A stretch of 64,000 nt of DNA from the NCBI GenBank assembly GCA_018873245.2, contig JAEMBT020000009.1, positions 13,977,112 through 14,041,111 of the forward strand, written 5' to 3'. Positions 11,101-22,310 of this stretch are shown here, in pieces. This stretch comes from Archegozetes longisetosus (taxonomy: Eukaryota; Arthropoda; Arachnida; Sarcoptiformes; Trhypochthoniidae). How positions within the stretch are numbered: position 1 is the stretch's first letter; every line of letters begins with the position of its first letter. Below the pieces are notes generated by a model. The model had not been told where the DNA came from. It worked only from the letters and a program-made list of their open reading frames with translations, and did not search any database. A program made the translations under genes and the position numbers.

Positions 11101-12226
11101 ATCTTACTTAATCGTAGCAATATTTGACTACTTAATTAATATGAATTGATATGTTATTAGAGTGAAATAGTATTAAGTAATAAATGATTTATTCAATGAG
11201 ATGACTCTTGCAACCAGTTTTGTTTTAGTAAATATCTTCTAAATTTCTATCTGTTTTTAACACTAATGGATCCTATGTTTTATTATACCTTTATCCGTTT
11301 TTACATCTCTACTACTTTATCAGTAAATTCTTTACTTCTCTCTCTCTCTCTCTCTCTTCTCTATTAAACCTAACATGTTTATATTCTAAACATTTTTTAG
11401 TTCTTAATAATGACTATCTGAAGAAGTAGACAATTTTCAACTCCTTAATAAAGACTATGTAGAGAAGTAGAAGATTTGGGAGCCAATAATAAAAACTATA
11501 ATATATAGGAGCCAATAACAAAAACTATAATATATCAGAGCCAATAACTAAAACTATAATATATCGGAGCCAATAATAAAAACTATATTGAGCTAAGTTG
11601 AGAACTAAAAGATTTGAAAGTCCTTAATAACTATACTGGCGGATGTACGCCGCGCCATCAAAAAAGGCATAACCTATTATTATATTTTTTCCAGACTATT
11701 CTAAATATCTATTTTGCCGTTTCTTTCTTTATTTGTTTCGCTTCAAAGCCAAATTATTCAACTGTTTCCACAGACCGGTTCATGTTGGAGACTCTCACGT
11801 TTTTTTGTTTCTCTACTATAATCATAACCCGCACCAAATCATTATTGTTAGCTTTGCTATCATACTATACATGAGATACATACTATGCAATGTATATATG
11901 CGATACACGCTATACATGCTATGCATGCTATCCATCCATATATTCAATACATGTTATCCATCCATACATTTTATACATACTATCCATCCATATATTCTAT
12001 ACATACTATCCATCCGTACATTCTATACATGCTATACATCCATACATTCTATACATGTCATACATGCTTACATGTCATACATCCTATCGCTTTGCTTATA
12101 GCTATAATTTACTTATTCTTTACTCATTGCTTATAATATTTAAATTTAAAAGTTTTACATACCGTATGAACTGCTCAATACAACTAAAAAGTTGATCAAA
12201 GTTTCAATCCTTAAAACAAACTTCAT
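8174..12226 (-). CDS. BAMBI: BAMBI homologue, TGF-beta/BMP pseudoreceptor (349 aa, three exons)
   Basis: Exons on the minus strand are 12226-12163 (signal peptide), 9706-9350 (ectodomain) and 8802-8174 (linker, membrane helix, tail), all phase-matched across GT-AG junctions. After the signal peptide (1-21) comes the TGF-beta-receptor-type cysteine domain: IRCHC (24-28), TGYMC (36-40) and the closing box CCSEDMCNY (112-120). These match vertebrate BAMBI as I remember it (IRCYC, TGYMC, CCHEDMCNY). One membrane helix spans about 183-205 and is followed by KVLRQDNKR, the counterpart of BAMBI's RMLRSENKR. There is no kinase domain, so it should bind BMP/activin receptors without signalling and damp the pathway at the plasma membrane. 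Compared with the 260-residue human protein it has a His/Asn-rich loop (about 85-107), a Gln/Ser/Ala linker (about 145-172) and a longer Asn/Lys-rich tail. The tail includes a short repeat, VASTK/VANTK. BAMBI is, as I recall, present in beetles and other arthropods but missing in Drosophila. Confidence 0.9.
9057..9287. repeat. 47-bp tandem repeat in BAMBI intron 2
   Basis: About five copies of a 47-bp unit starting ATTATAAAGTCCTCAAGTGT. It lies between the ectodomain and membrane exons, next to a shorter GTTATAAGTTATTAATT repeat at about 8835-8945. Confidence 0.8.
11479..11590. repeat. 29-bp tandem repeat in BAMBI intron 1
   Basis: About four copies of a 29-bp unit containing GAGCCAATAACAAAAACTAT. 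A poly(CT) run at 11336-11356 precedes it. Confidence 0.75.
11870..12080. repeat. CATCCATACATTCTATACAT-type repeat close to BAMBI exon 1
   Basis: A degenerate repeat of CTATACAT/CCATCCATA words with no stop codons in any forward frame. Three overlapping + frames (11733-12101, 11885-12136, 11890-12195) therefore stay open and encode similar Tyr/His/Ile-rich strings. This is repeat-driven rather than coding; it lies within intron 1 of BAMBI on the opposite strand. Confidence 0.8.
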
Positions 12227-12620
12227 TTTAAATGTCCAAATTTGAAGTCCATTTGAGTAGATGAAAAATCTAAATAGTTGTGAAACTCAACTTAAAACAA
12301 CGGACGCCTTCTCTTCATGACTACAATAAACAAACTGAAATACACTTTTCAGTACTCACAACCAGTACTCACTCTTAAAACAGACACGAGAAACGAGTGC
12401 GAGAGACAGTGCGAGATAGAATAGCAGAGCTTGTAATCAGATTGTGCCCCAAGGCCTGTATACAAGTTTGCGATTGGCTTAATGGCATCTCTACCAGAGA
12501 TACGGCAATAAGACCGGCGCCACTGCTCTTTGCATACTGTAATTTGGGAATTTTATCTCATGTCTCCATCATTAGCGTTTCGCTATGTTGCGACTAGTTC
12601 AGGCTTTTCGGTTTTCTTGC
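12227..12620 (-). promoter_or_regulatory. probable 5' UTR/promoter region of BAMBI
   Basis: Directly upstream of the BAMBI start codon. The segment 12380-12600 is clearly more GC-rich than its surroundings (it holds GCGAGAGACAGTGCGAG, GGCGCC and a GATTGG CCAAT-type box at 12472-12477), as expected of a promoter or first-exon region. No TATA box was seen. Short + frames here (12397-12597 and 12530-12754) have no family resemblance. Confidence 0.4.
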
Positions 12621-14479
12621 TTTTAGATAGATTTTTGAAGTTACTCTCTGTTTCTCTCAGATACTCTCAGATACCTCTTATAGTAGTTATTCTCAGTTAT
12701 TTTCAGATACCTTATAGTAGTTACTTTCAGATAACTTATAAAAATTGCTCTTAGTTGCCTTGTGCCAGGTTTATTTTTTTTAATTATCGCTTTGTGTTTA
12801 CTCAATTATGTTTACATTTCTTTCTGATAATTTATAGAACTAACTGATATTCGTTTGTTCTATATATTGATATTTTAAAGTCAACAATGCAGTTAAGCCT
12901 TGACTTTCTACGTATTTACTTAGTTTCTTTAAAAAGAGACCACTTAGCTGCATAAGGGTTGAATAGATTTAACTGTAAAATAAGATACATAAGACTAACT
13001 AAAACATAGTCAACTTATAAGTTAGAAAGTTTCTAAGCAGAGCACTATCAATGTTTGTTTAACCTAAGCGATTAGTCCCAACCTTAGTGTACAGTATGAA
13101 CTGGATTTTAAGTTAAATCTGGCTCTGCCATAGTTCGAGACATAGTTCGAGATATCCTCAGTTTTCCCGATTCGGGGTATTTCGCTATATTGCTTTTGCT
13201 GTGATTACTATCATATCTCCCTTTCAGTAAAGTTATCGTTCAGTAAAGCTATCGTCCAGTAAAAGCTATCGTTGAGTAAAAGCCATCGTTGAGTAAAAGC
13301 TATCGTTCACTAAAAGCTATCGTTCACTAAAAGCAAACTTTAGTCAATTAAAATTACTTCAAATACCAGAATAATCAGCACTTTCTTAAAGGCGTCCAAT
13401 GAATATTTAGTTTCTAATTAAATATTATTAAGTCTAGTCATTTGATATCATTTTTGTTTATAACTACAGATTTATTTTAGATCCTATTCTTATCATTAAT
13501 GGGTTTTTAACAAACTAGAAGTTTAACTAACTATAAGTCTAGCAAACTATAAGTTTAGTTAACTATAAGTCTAGCAAACTATAAGTTTAACTAACTATAA
13601 ATCTAACAAACTATAAGTTTGACTAAAAGTCAAACAAATTGAAAAGCAAACTAAGACACAAAGAATAAGAAGTAGAGAAAAGTAAGCAATTCTAAAAAAT
13701 AATTAGAATTGAAATAGTAAGATTATAATGATTAGTGAGTAGTCCATTGGTTGAAAGAAAACATCTGCTAGATAGAGTGGGGACTGTCTAGAATTGATGT
13801 CTCCAATTGAATAATTATTTGTGGTATAGTATGATCATTTGTGCTGTAGTATGATCATTTGTGCTGTAGTATGATCATTTGTGCTCTAGTATGTACTATC
13901 TTCTTATGCTAAGTTACTTGTTGATAACACTTTATAAAGCATATGGCTTTGTTTAGATCGCTAATTTGTATATATTTATTATGATGTTAATATAAATATT
14001 TTTGCCTTTTTTTCATATTTGATTATCTATTTTGTAGTTGAAAACAATTTTTTTGCTGTTTAAACCTTGAAATGCTAGTTTTGTATTTGATATATGAGCA
14101 ATAGTACTTTTGGAAATTAAATAATAGAAATGCATAATAAAACTTTCAATTTGCAACGTAAGGTATGATAGAAAAGACAAAACTGTTAATTAAAAACTAA
14201 TACAAACTAGAAGATCAGCAGATGTCACTAAAAACAAACAAACAAACAACAAAGCGAATAGTAATAAAAAGAGATTTAAAGCATATCTATAAAGAACGTA
14301 AACTAGTAAATAAGCCCCAGCGAAATATACAAATCTACAAAAGTATACAAGTCTACGAAAGAGTGACTAACGAGAAGCCGGTAAACGAGACAAAAGTAAA
14401 ACATAATTCATGTTTCAACATAACAGAATAGAATTTGTCAAGTCATGCTTGTACACTGATGACATATATCAAATGAAAA
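12621..14479. other. intergenic stretch between BAMBI and PSMD11 with minisatellites
   Basis: No gene recognised. It holds a CTCAGATAC-type repeat (12640-12740), a 17-bp AGTAAAAGCTATCGTTG repeat (about 13210-13335), an AACTATAAGTCTAGCA-type repeat (13510-13625) and a 20-bp repeat AGTATGATCATTTGTGCTGT in about four copies (13823-13896). The 69-codon frame at 14222-14431 ends 48 bases before the PSMD11 start and is Lys/Asn/Thr-rich. It is more likely 5' UTR than a gene. Confidence 0.5.
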
Positions 14480-16730
14480 ATGGCGGCCATGGCAATGATC
14501 GTTGATAATAGTGAATCGTTTGATAAGAGATCTAATAAGAATAATAATAAGAAAGCTGCTAGTTTTGTTGATTTACAAACTCATTTATGTAAGTCATCTA
14601 TTGTTGTGTTTGGTAGTTGTTTTATATGTGTTTGGTACTTGTGTTTGGTACTTGTCTTTGGTAGTTGTTTTATATGTCTTTTTATGACTTTTTTTGATCT
14701 CTTTTTTTCTTTTATTCTTCTTCTTCTCACTTATTTCTAACTCCAGCTAAACCTGAAGACATGCTAGAAGACGAAGAATCGGTGAAAGAGAAGGAGAGCA
14801 AAATAATTGAGAAGGGACAAGAGATGAGTCGTAATGGCAAGGCTAAAGGTTAGGATAACATGTCATACTTAATGATGATCACCATCTACATACTGATTAA
14901 TCTTAATCTTACTAACTCTCTTTGTTATTAACTCCAGAATTAGCTGATCTCATCCGAAGTGTTCGTCCATTTTTGAATCAGATATCAAAAGCAAAAGCTG
15001 CTAAGCTAGTTCGTCAATTGGTAGATTTGTTTTTAGACATGGAGACAAAGACTGGACTTGAGGTTCAGTTATGTTTAGAGTGCATCGATTGGGCCAAACA
15101 AGAGAAACGATCATTTCTCAGGCAATCTCTCGAATCACGTCTTATTGCTCTCTATTATGAGACCAAACGATACGAAGAAGCACTTCAATTGGGCTCTCAG
15201 TTGTTGCGCGAGCTCAAGAAGATGGATGATAAGAACCTTTTGGTTGAGGTCCAGCTGTTGGAGAGCAAGACTTATCACGCCTTAAGTAATCTACCGAAAG
15301 CTCGAGCCGCTCTGACCAGTGCCCGAACCACAGCCAATGCTATCTACTGTCCGCCTAAACTACAAGCAGCTCTCGATCTGCAATCTGGTATTCTTCATGC
15401 GGCTGATGAACGAGACTTTAAGACAGCGTTTTCTTACTATTATGAAGCGTTTGAAGGATATGATTCTATTGATAGTCCCAAAGCTGTTGTTGCTCTTAAA
15501 TATATGTTGCTCTCCAAAATTATGCTTAATATGTATGTTTTTTGTTTTGGTTTAGTTACTTTTCTTTTATTTATAATTCTCTTTATACTTATTTTTATTA
15601 TTCTCTTCATATCTCTAACTCTTCATAACTTCCTCTATAACTCTATAACTTTCTATAACTTTCTATAACTATAACTCTCTATAACTTTCTATAACTCTCT
15701 CTATAACTTTCTATAACTCTATAACTCTCTCTATAACTTTCTTATCGATTCCTTTCATAGTTATCACTGATTCTATGAAGCATAGCTTTAAATTAGTTAT
15801 AAATAATTGCTCTAGCTCATAGCAATCCTTATAAACTAGATCGAACTAGTTGACTAAAACCAAACTAGAGTCAATAGCCAATATAATAATAATAATTCTA
15901 ACTAATTCAAATTAAAAACTAATTCAAATTACATTTATCTAGTAGCCTTGAGTGATACAATCAACTTTAGCTAGCTATTTATATATGTTCACATCCAATC
16001 ATCTCTTTATGTCATTACTGCCAATTTTTACCTTTTTTTTACTTCTATCTCTTATAGGTTAACAACTTTCTAACTAATTTCTTATTATATGCTTTAACAC
16101 CACTTTTTTCTTTGATTTTAATTTCTATTTTAACCTCAACTTCAGGCCCGAAGACGTGCAGTCAATAACAATGGGAAAATTGGCGCTGAAATATGCGGGA
16201 AAAGACATCGAAGCATTGAAGGCAATAGCAAAAGCGAGTCATAAAAGATCGCTAGCAGATTTCCAAGAAGCATTGAAGACATACAAAATTGAGTTAGTCG
16301 ATGATCCCATCATAAACGCTCATCTTAAATCGTTATATGATAATATGCTCGAACAAAATCTATGCCGTATTATTGAACCTTATTCTAGAGTTCAGGTCTG
16401 TTATCATATTTTATCTGTTATTTAGTTTAGTTTTGATCTTTTTTACCTAATTCTCACCTATTATTCATCAAACCCCTAATCATTAATCTATTGTCATCCA
16501 CAGGTGGATCACATTTCAAGCCTAATAAAGCTACCACTAGACACAGTGGAGAAAAAGCTATCACAAATGATATTGGACAAAAAGTTTAGTGGAATATTAG
16601 ATCAAGGGGAAGGAGTATTAATCATTTTTGAAGACAGTTCAACTGATAAGACTTATGAATCGGCTTTAGAGACAATACAGAGTATGGGAAAAGTAGTTGA
16701 CTCCTTGTATCAAAAAGCTAAAAAACTTTC

Positions 16731-16734
<4 letters not shown>
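14480..16734 (+). CDS. PSMD11: 26S proteasome non-ATPase regulatory subunit 11 (Rpn6; 428 aa, five exons)
   Basis: Exons 14480-14588, 14747-14848, 14938-15532, 16146-16395 and 16504-16734 join in phase through GT-AG introns. Rpn6 is a scaffold of the proteasome lid that braces the lid against the 20S core and the ATPase ring. Exon 3 carries the helical-repeat solenoid with near-identical family stretches ([54 protein letters not shown]). Exons 4 and 5 carry the PCI domain ([28 protein letters not shown], then [32 protein letters not shown]) and the C-terminal helix ending [14 protein letters not shown]. Length is close to human (422). The first 70 residues (exons 1-2) are poorly conserved and Asn/Lys-rich. 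The start ATG lies in AAAATGGCGG, a good context. Confidence 0.97.

Positions 16735-16762
<28 letters not shown>
16735..16762. repeat. (TC)n run in the PSMD11 3' UTR
   Basis: A CT dinucleotide run begins at the base after the PSMD11 stop codon. Confidence 0.9.
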
Positions 16763-16766
<4 letters not shown>

Positions 16767-16829
16767 CTCTCTCCCTATCTATTTAAAACTTGTTTATTAT
16801 TAACTAAACATTTTTTCTAAACTGAATTA

Positions 16830-16835
16830 AATAAA
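16830..16835 (+). terminator. PSMD11 poly(A) signal AATAAA
   Basis: Canonical hexamer 95 bases after the stop codon, followed by T-rich sequence. It would give a short 3' UTR that includes the CT run. Confidence 0.6.
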
Positions 16836-18018
16836 ATCTAATAATTTTATTATTGATTCTATAGAATTATTTTTAGGTTGATTAGCTTTGGACTTGAATC
16901 CAATTCCTAATAGACTTGAATCCCAGTTTCTATTAAACTCCGATCCAATTCCTATTAGACTTTGTTTGATAAACACTCAAATGGTTGGGTTTGAAAGACA
17001 TTTAGTCAATAACTTTAGTATAAATTCAATTTTGCTTATTTGATGTGATAAGAAACATTTTAAGGTTGTTTGTGTTTTATTTCTATTTTTATATGCTTTT
17101 ATGTCACAATTGCGTTATACTGACCTTTACTTTGGAAGCAGGTCTAAATTGTATTATCCATAAAAATAGTGATCAAGCACTCAAGGAGTAGTCTCGAGAT
17201 TTTCTATTCTATGATGGCTTCAACAGACTCTTAACTATTCAATTATGACCTATCGAGTCCATCATTTTCGATGTTATATCGGATTTCTATTAAGACAACT
17301 ATTAAAATAACTATAAAGATAACTATTAAGATAATTACCAACACCAAGGTCTGTCTGAAGGCTCAGACTTGTTTGCCGTCTGATCTGGAGCTGCATCAAG
17401 CCTCACATGTGTTACTGTTGATCTAAATCAAAACTCACGTCTATTGCTATTTGATTTGAATTGGTTTTCTGCTTAAGACGGCTTCAATTTAGTAGTAATA
17501 TATTAAAGTTTAAGCAAACGTTATGTGGAAATAAAAATTGAAAATAGTTATTGAATAGAAAAATCGATTTTTATTACTCTTTATATAGTTTAATATTTAT
17601 AAATCATGTCTACTACTACTCCAAATGAGCCACTATACAGTCTATTTAGTTTTAGATACAGATCAACGTTTCATCTAACTTTTCATTTATTAGTATTTGG
17701 GTTGAGTTCAATTGATTTTCCAAACTATGTTCGCATATACTATTTAATCATTCAAAATTGCTAGTGTATGGAATCGGAGGTATTCACTATATCGTAAATG
17801 AAACTAAGTTTAATATAGCATCTAGTTAATTTAGTATGATAGTTAAGAGTGTTTTGTCTGTTAGGTTAGGTTAGTATAGGTTAAGTTAGTATAGGTTAAG
17901 TTAGACACCAAGTAATCGATTATACGATTGGTCGATGATTTGTTCAATATGACTTAGAGAATCATACTAAACTGAAAGCGAGAATCTTTTATAAATATCT
18001 ATAGCTGTCATAGGGATT

Positions 18019-18038
18019 ATGTTCTCATATGAGAACAT
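18019..18038. repeat. perfect 20-bp palindrome ATGTTCTCATATGAGAACAT
   Basis: The 20 bases equal their own reverse complement. They contain outward-facing TGTTCT/AGAACA half sites around CATATG. No gene lies within 1 kb. It could be a dimer-binding site or chance. Confidence 0.6.
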
Positions 18039-18269
18039 ATGAAAGGAGATACTAGTACTTGAAGTCAAAATCCAATTGATTTATGCTATGTGCGTCAAGA
18101 ATTGAAACATAGTCGTAATAGTAGTAGATGTGCTCCGTGTTGTAACGCAATAATCGACGAATCGACACGATAATTTGTATGAATGCGGAGTTGGTTTCTT
18201 GTACTTTTAGAGCACGTTTTCTGACACATTCTTAACTATTAATACATTTACTAAATGTGCTATTTACTA

Positions 18270-18420
18270 TTAAATCTACTCAAGTAAATTTATAAGCAGT
18301 CCCTCGAACACACACTATTGTTAAATCTACTCAAGTAAATTTATAAGCAGTCCCTCGAACACACACTATTGTTAAATCTACTCAAGTAAATTTATAAACA
18401 GTCCCTGGAGCACATTCTCA
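18270..18420. repeat. 51-bp tandem repeat, three units
   Basis: Units begin at 18270, 18321 and 18372 with TTAAATCTACTCAAGTAAAT. Units one and two are almost identical; the third drifts. The sequence just before it (about 18219-18268, ACTCTTAACTATTAATAC-like) has a relative at about 31227-31275, so part of a dispersed repeat lies here. Confidence 0.85.
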
Positions 18421-21400
18421 CACACTACTATACTGAAGTTGCCATGAACGATGAATAAGTATGAAACAGTAGCGTGCACACAATAGAATTGTAAAGTTAC
18501 AAGGACTAGTATTGACTGATAAATTTGAAATCATTTTGTAAATGTCTTCTAGTTTGACTATATGATTTATTTGCCAATAGTGTAATGTAGTATTTGAGAC
18601 CTATAATCATTTATTGATTTATTGCTTTGAAACTTATTTATTGGAGTATTGCTTATGAGAAGTGAAATAAAAAATAATTGTATAAGATTAATAAATAAGT
18701 AGAGCACAATCATCTAGAACATACATCTATACTATTATATTAGTTAAAAGTATTACTAACCCTTAATAATTATTATATATTAATATAAGATTTTCTTTAT
18801 AGACTGTCTCAAATGATTGTTGTATAAGTTACACTGATGCTCAACTTTAAGCATTCACTTGACAGGTCCATTTGCTCAAAATATACTTACCAAGAACTTC
18901 TACCGAGTATTTCAGTCTAGAACGATATGTTGGTTAGTTTAATCAATTAAATCAGATCAATAGATATTGTTGAGTGAGTACTGTTAAGTGCTATCTCCAT
19001 TGTAATTTAGATATAGCAAATTGTAGATTTGACGGTAACATGAGTATAAATGCTTAAAAATAGCATCTTTTCATTTAAATCTAAATCTTCTCTTAATAGT
19101 GAAAATTGAGCTAACCTAACTTACTTTGACCAGTTTAATCTAGCTTGACAACTAATGCAATACTATGTGTTTTAACTGAAAAACAGAATGTCATGTGCTT
19201 TGATAATATGGTATAAAATCGGAATGTTTTGAGAGTGAGTGAGTGAGAGAGAGAGCACATCTAATAGCATTATATAAATTGAGCACTAAAATAGTAGCAT
19301 ATAATCAAACTCTTATATAACTGATTAAGTAGTTATATAAGAGATTGAATGTCCATTTGATGCATAATAAATCATTATATAAAGAAAATATGCTATGTTA
19401 GATGCAGACCTAGTTTATGTTTAGTATTTGGCTAAAGAGAATTGATATATTATAACTCCTATAAAGCTTGTATATATTATACTAAACTTACTTCAATTAG
19501 CTATCAAATCCTATAAACAAGATAATGACAAATACAATTCTAATACTTAATTGTTGAAATGAATCACAAATGATTTTATTATTATTATTATTATTATCGT
19601 TACAAAACTAATTGGATTGACTGAACAAAGTTGGAGTGAAGTTGAAATGAAAATATAAAGCTGATATTATAGAGTAAGCTAATATAAGAAAATATACATA
19701 GTTGTATATATAAGTTTATTTAGTATAGCTTACACTAAATATAAGCTTTACATTTTAGTATAGCTTAGCTTACACTATATGTAAGCTTTACATCTAATTT
19801 TCACAGTTTCAGATTGCACATTCATTTTGAAGTTTTAGTTTATTTAATACAAATCATATATATGTTCTAAATTTACAATTGTTTTATTATTATTGTTTTA
19901 CATTATTTTTGTTTTCAGTTTTTATATACATTATACGATTGCACTAAAGCCCAGCCTGTTAGCTATTTAGCTTTATACATTACTTAAATTTTCACTTTAA
20001 TACTTTTAATACTGTTATAGGTTCATTTCATGTCCACTTGTTTGGAATGTAACTATTTTAGAGATTACTATCTGTATGGTAAGATTACTATTAGTATGTC
20101 GCGAGTACTCTTTGTAGCTTGATCATACTTTAGTATATTACCGATTCTGTTAGTATCTCAATAGTGCTATCAGTATCTGAACAATACTATCAGTATCTCT
20201 TCTACAGATACCAATAGATGAACTATCAAAGTAATACATAACGGAATGTTTAGAGTAGAAAGAAAAGAAATAATAGAAAATGGAATTGTGTGCTAAATAA
20301 TATATCATACACTACTGGTATGAGTATCGATTAATCGCTACTCAACAATCGTCAGTTGTAATTTGATTTGAAGAATTTCAGTTACTAGCCTATTTGCAGC
20401 CATATTTAGTGCACATTACTAGCTTGACTATTAGTTTGAATTTTGTTCATACATTCATTCATTCATTATTTCATTGATCAATGTTGATTATTATAAACCT
20501 ATAATAGGTTAAACTTATAAAGGTTATTTATAAGAATAGTTGATTCTCACTCTTATATACTTCTATCACACAGATAATACTTTATGCTATAATAATTAAA
20601 ATTATGTTAATTTATGGTAATAATAATAATAATAATTAATAATAATAAATAATTCAAACTATAAGCATTAAATAAGTCATTCAAACTTTATAAAGCATCA
20701 TCCTTATTTACTTTAAAATATATGCTCTTTTTGTGTGTTGTATCCTTTTTGAAAAAAAATATAATTCATATTTTAATTGGCAAGTATTATCAGATATTAG
20801 TTGGTTAAGTTAGATAAGATACGTTAAGTATTAGGAGATATAATGTAATAAGATTGAAACTGGAAAATATAATATTGGTACTGGCAAACATATAGTATTT
20901 GTCACTCATATCTTAGCAGATAGAAAACACATCTATAATCATATAATTAGAATAGTATTAATCAATAATATTGTATAGACTATTTTTCAGGTTCATTTTA
21001 TAGCGTTAGTATTTTTTTCATTTTTATCTTGCCTCTTTGGTTAGTTATTTGTTGATCAGTTATTGTTAGAATCTATTACAATTAGAACGTTCAGATAATG
21101 AATCTAATTGTAATATTATTATTAATATTAGTAATAATAAGCCGTTTTACTATACCATACCAATATGTTATAGCCATTATAGTTATTATTACTATTACTG
21201 TCTCTTAAGACTGTTCGTATACTCTCTTTGCACTACCCTTACGTTGCTCCTCTAACTGACATAGCTTCTGATTCATTTATTGATTTATCCCATATGGATT
21301 CTCTCTTATTAATTAAGATGATTTATATATACATCATATATGATATATATTTAATATATAATAATATAAGTACCACTGCAAACAGCTCTCTCGAATATGA

Positions 21401-21514
21401 CTCACTTCATATGTCTTTAGCTAGTTTTGTAGAGTTTGAATAATTTATTTGTTAAGAGTTTGTGATACTATGCAAATGGTGTGAAGGGAGAGTGTGGGAG
21501 AGAGTGGAGAGAGA

Positions 21515-21558
<44 letters not shown>

Positions 21559-22109
21559 GTATGAAATGGTCTACTTAACTTCGCGGAGAAACGATCGATA
21601 TATAGTGTTATTAGGTATTAGATATTTTGAAGGATGCCTTAAACGAAAATGAAAATTTTCTAAGAATCATCTAAAATCTTTACTGTACACCTGAGTACTG
21701 TCTTTATCTGTAAATTAACATTTCCTTTTCTATATCTCTCTTTTTTGTTTTGATTTGTAGATTCAATTCTAGCTTTCAGTTAGGAATCTGATGATTGAAT
21801 CTGGAATTTTTCAGATAACATTTGACTTTAGTACTAATGAGTTAAAAATATTATATAATCGATGTTAGTTAGAAATGAAGTTAACAATAAATCTAACTTA
21901 AGTATAAACTCAAATATTAAATTACGTAAACCTCTATTCATATGATAAGAGTCCCTTTCAATTATGACTTCCTATTATTGTTAACTAGTTTATTGATAGC
22001 TATTGTCTCTTAATGTCAACTAATTGTTGACAGTAGTACAGAGAAAAGAAATAATTATCTTAATTACGTCTCTTATTATTCTGTTGTAGCAAATAGGATT
22101 GTAAAATAA

Positions 22110-22310
22110 GCTTTGCGCAATTCCATAGAATATTCCGCAGAGTAGTCCACGTAATACTTCACAGAATATTTCGTAGAATATTCAGCAGAATGCTTCACAC
22201 AGCACTCTATAAAATATTCCACAGAATAGTCCACATAACAATCAATGGAATATTCCACAGAATAGTTCACATAACAATCAATGGAATATTCCATAGAGTA
22301 TATCAGCATA
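22110..22310. repeat. degenerate repeat of ATTCCACAGAATAGTCCAC words
   Basis: A roughly 13-15 bp sub-unit (AATATTCCACAGA, AATAGTCCACATAAC) with a higher-order pair at 22210-22290 that repeats a block of about 40 bases almost exactly. It creates open frames on both strands (22076-22330 minus, 22190 onward plus), which I do not treat as genes. Confidence 0.75.

Noticed and set aside
12397-12754. Two overlapping + frames upstream of BAMBI
   Set aside because: No domain, no splice partner; the region is better explained as promoter or 5' UTR of the minus-strand gene.
14222-14431. 69-codon + frame just before PSMD11
   Set aside because: Lys/Asn/Thr-rich with no resemblance to Rpn6 and ending 48 bases before the true start; likely 5' UTR.
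15319-15555. + frame inside PSMD11 exon 3
   Set aside because: Shifted reading of a conserved exon.
21228-21443. 71-codon + frame (HYPYVAPLTDIASDS...)
   Set aside because: Non-ATG start and an Ile/Tyr-rich middle from ATATAT sequence; first and last thirds look better but no exon boundaries could be defined. Kept as unproven.
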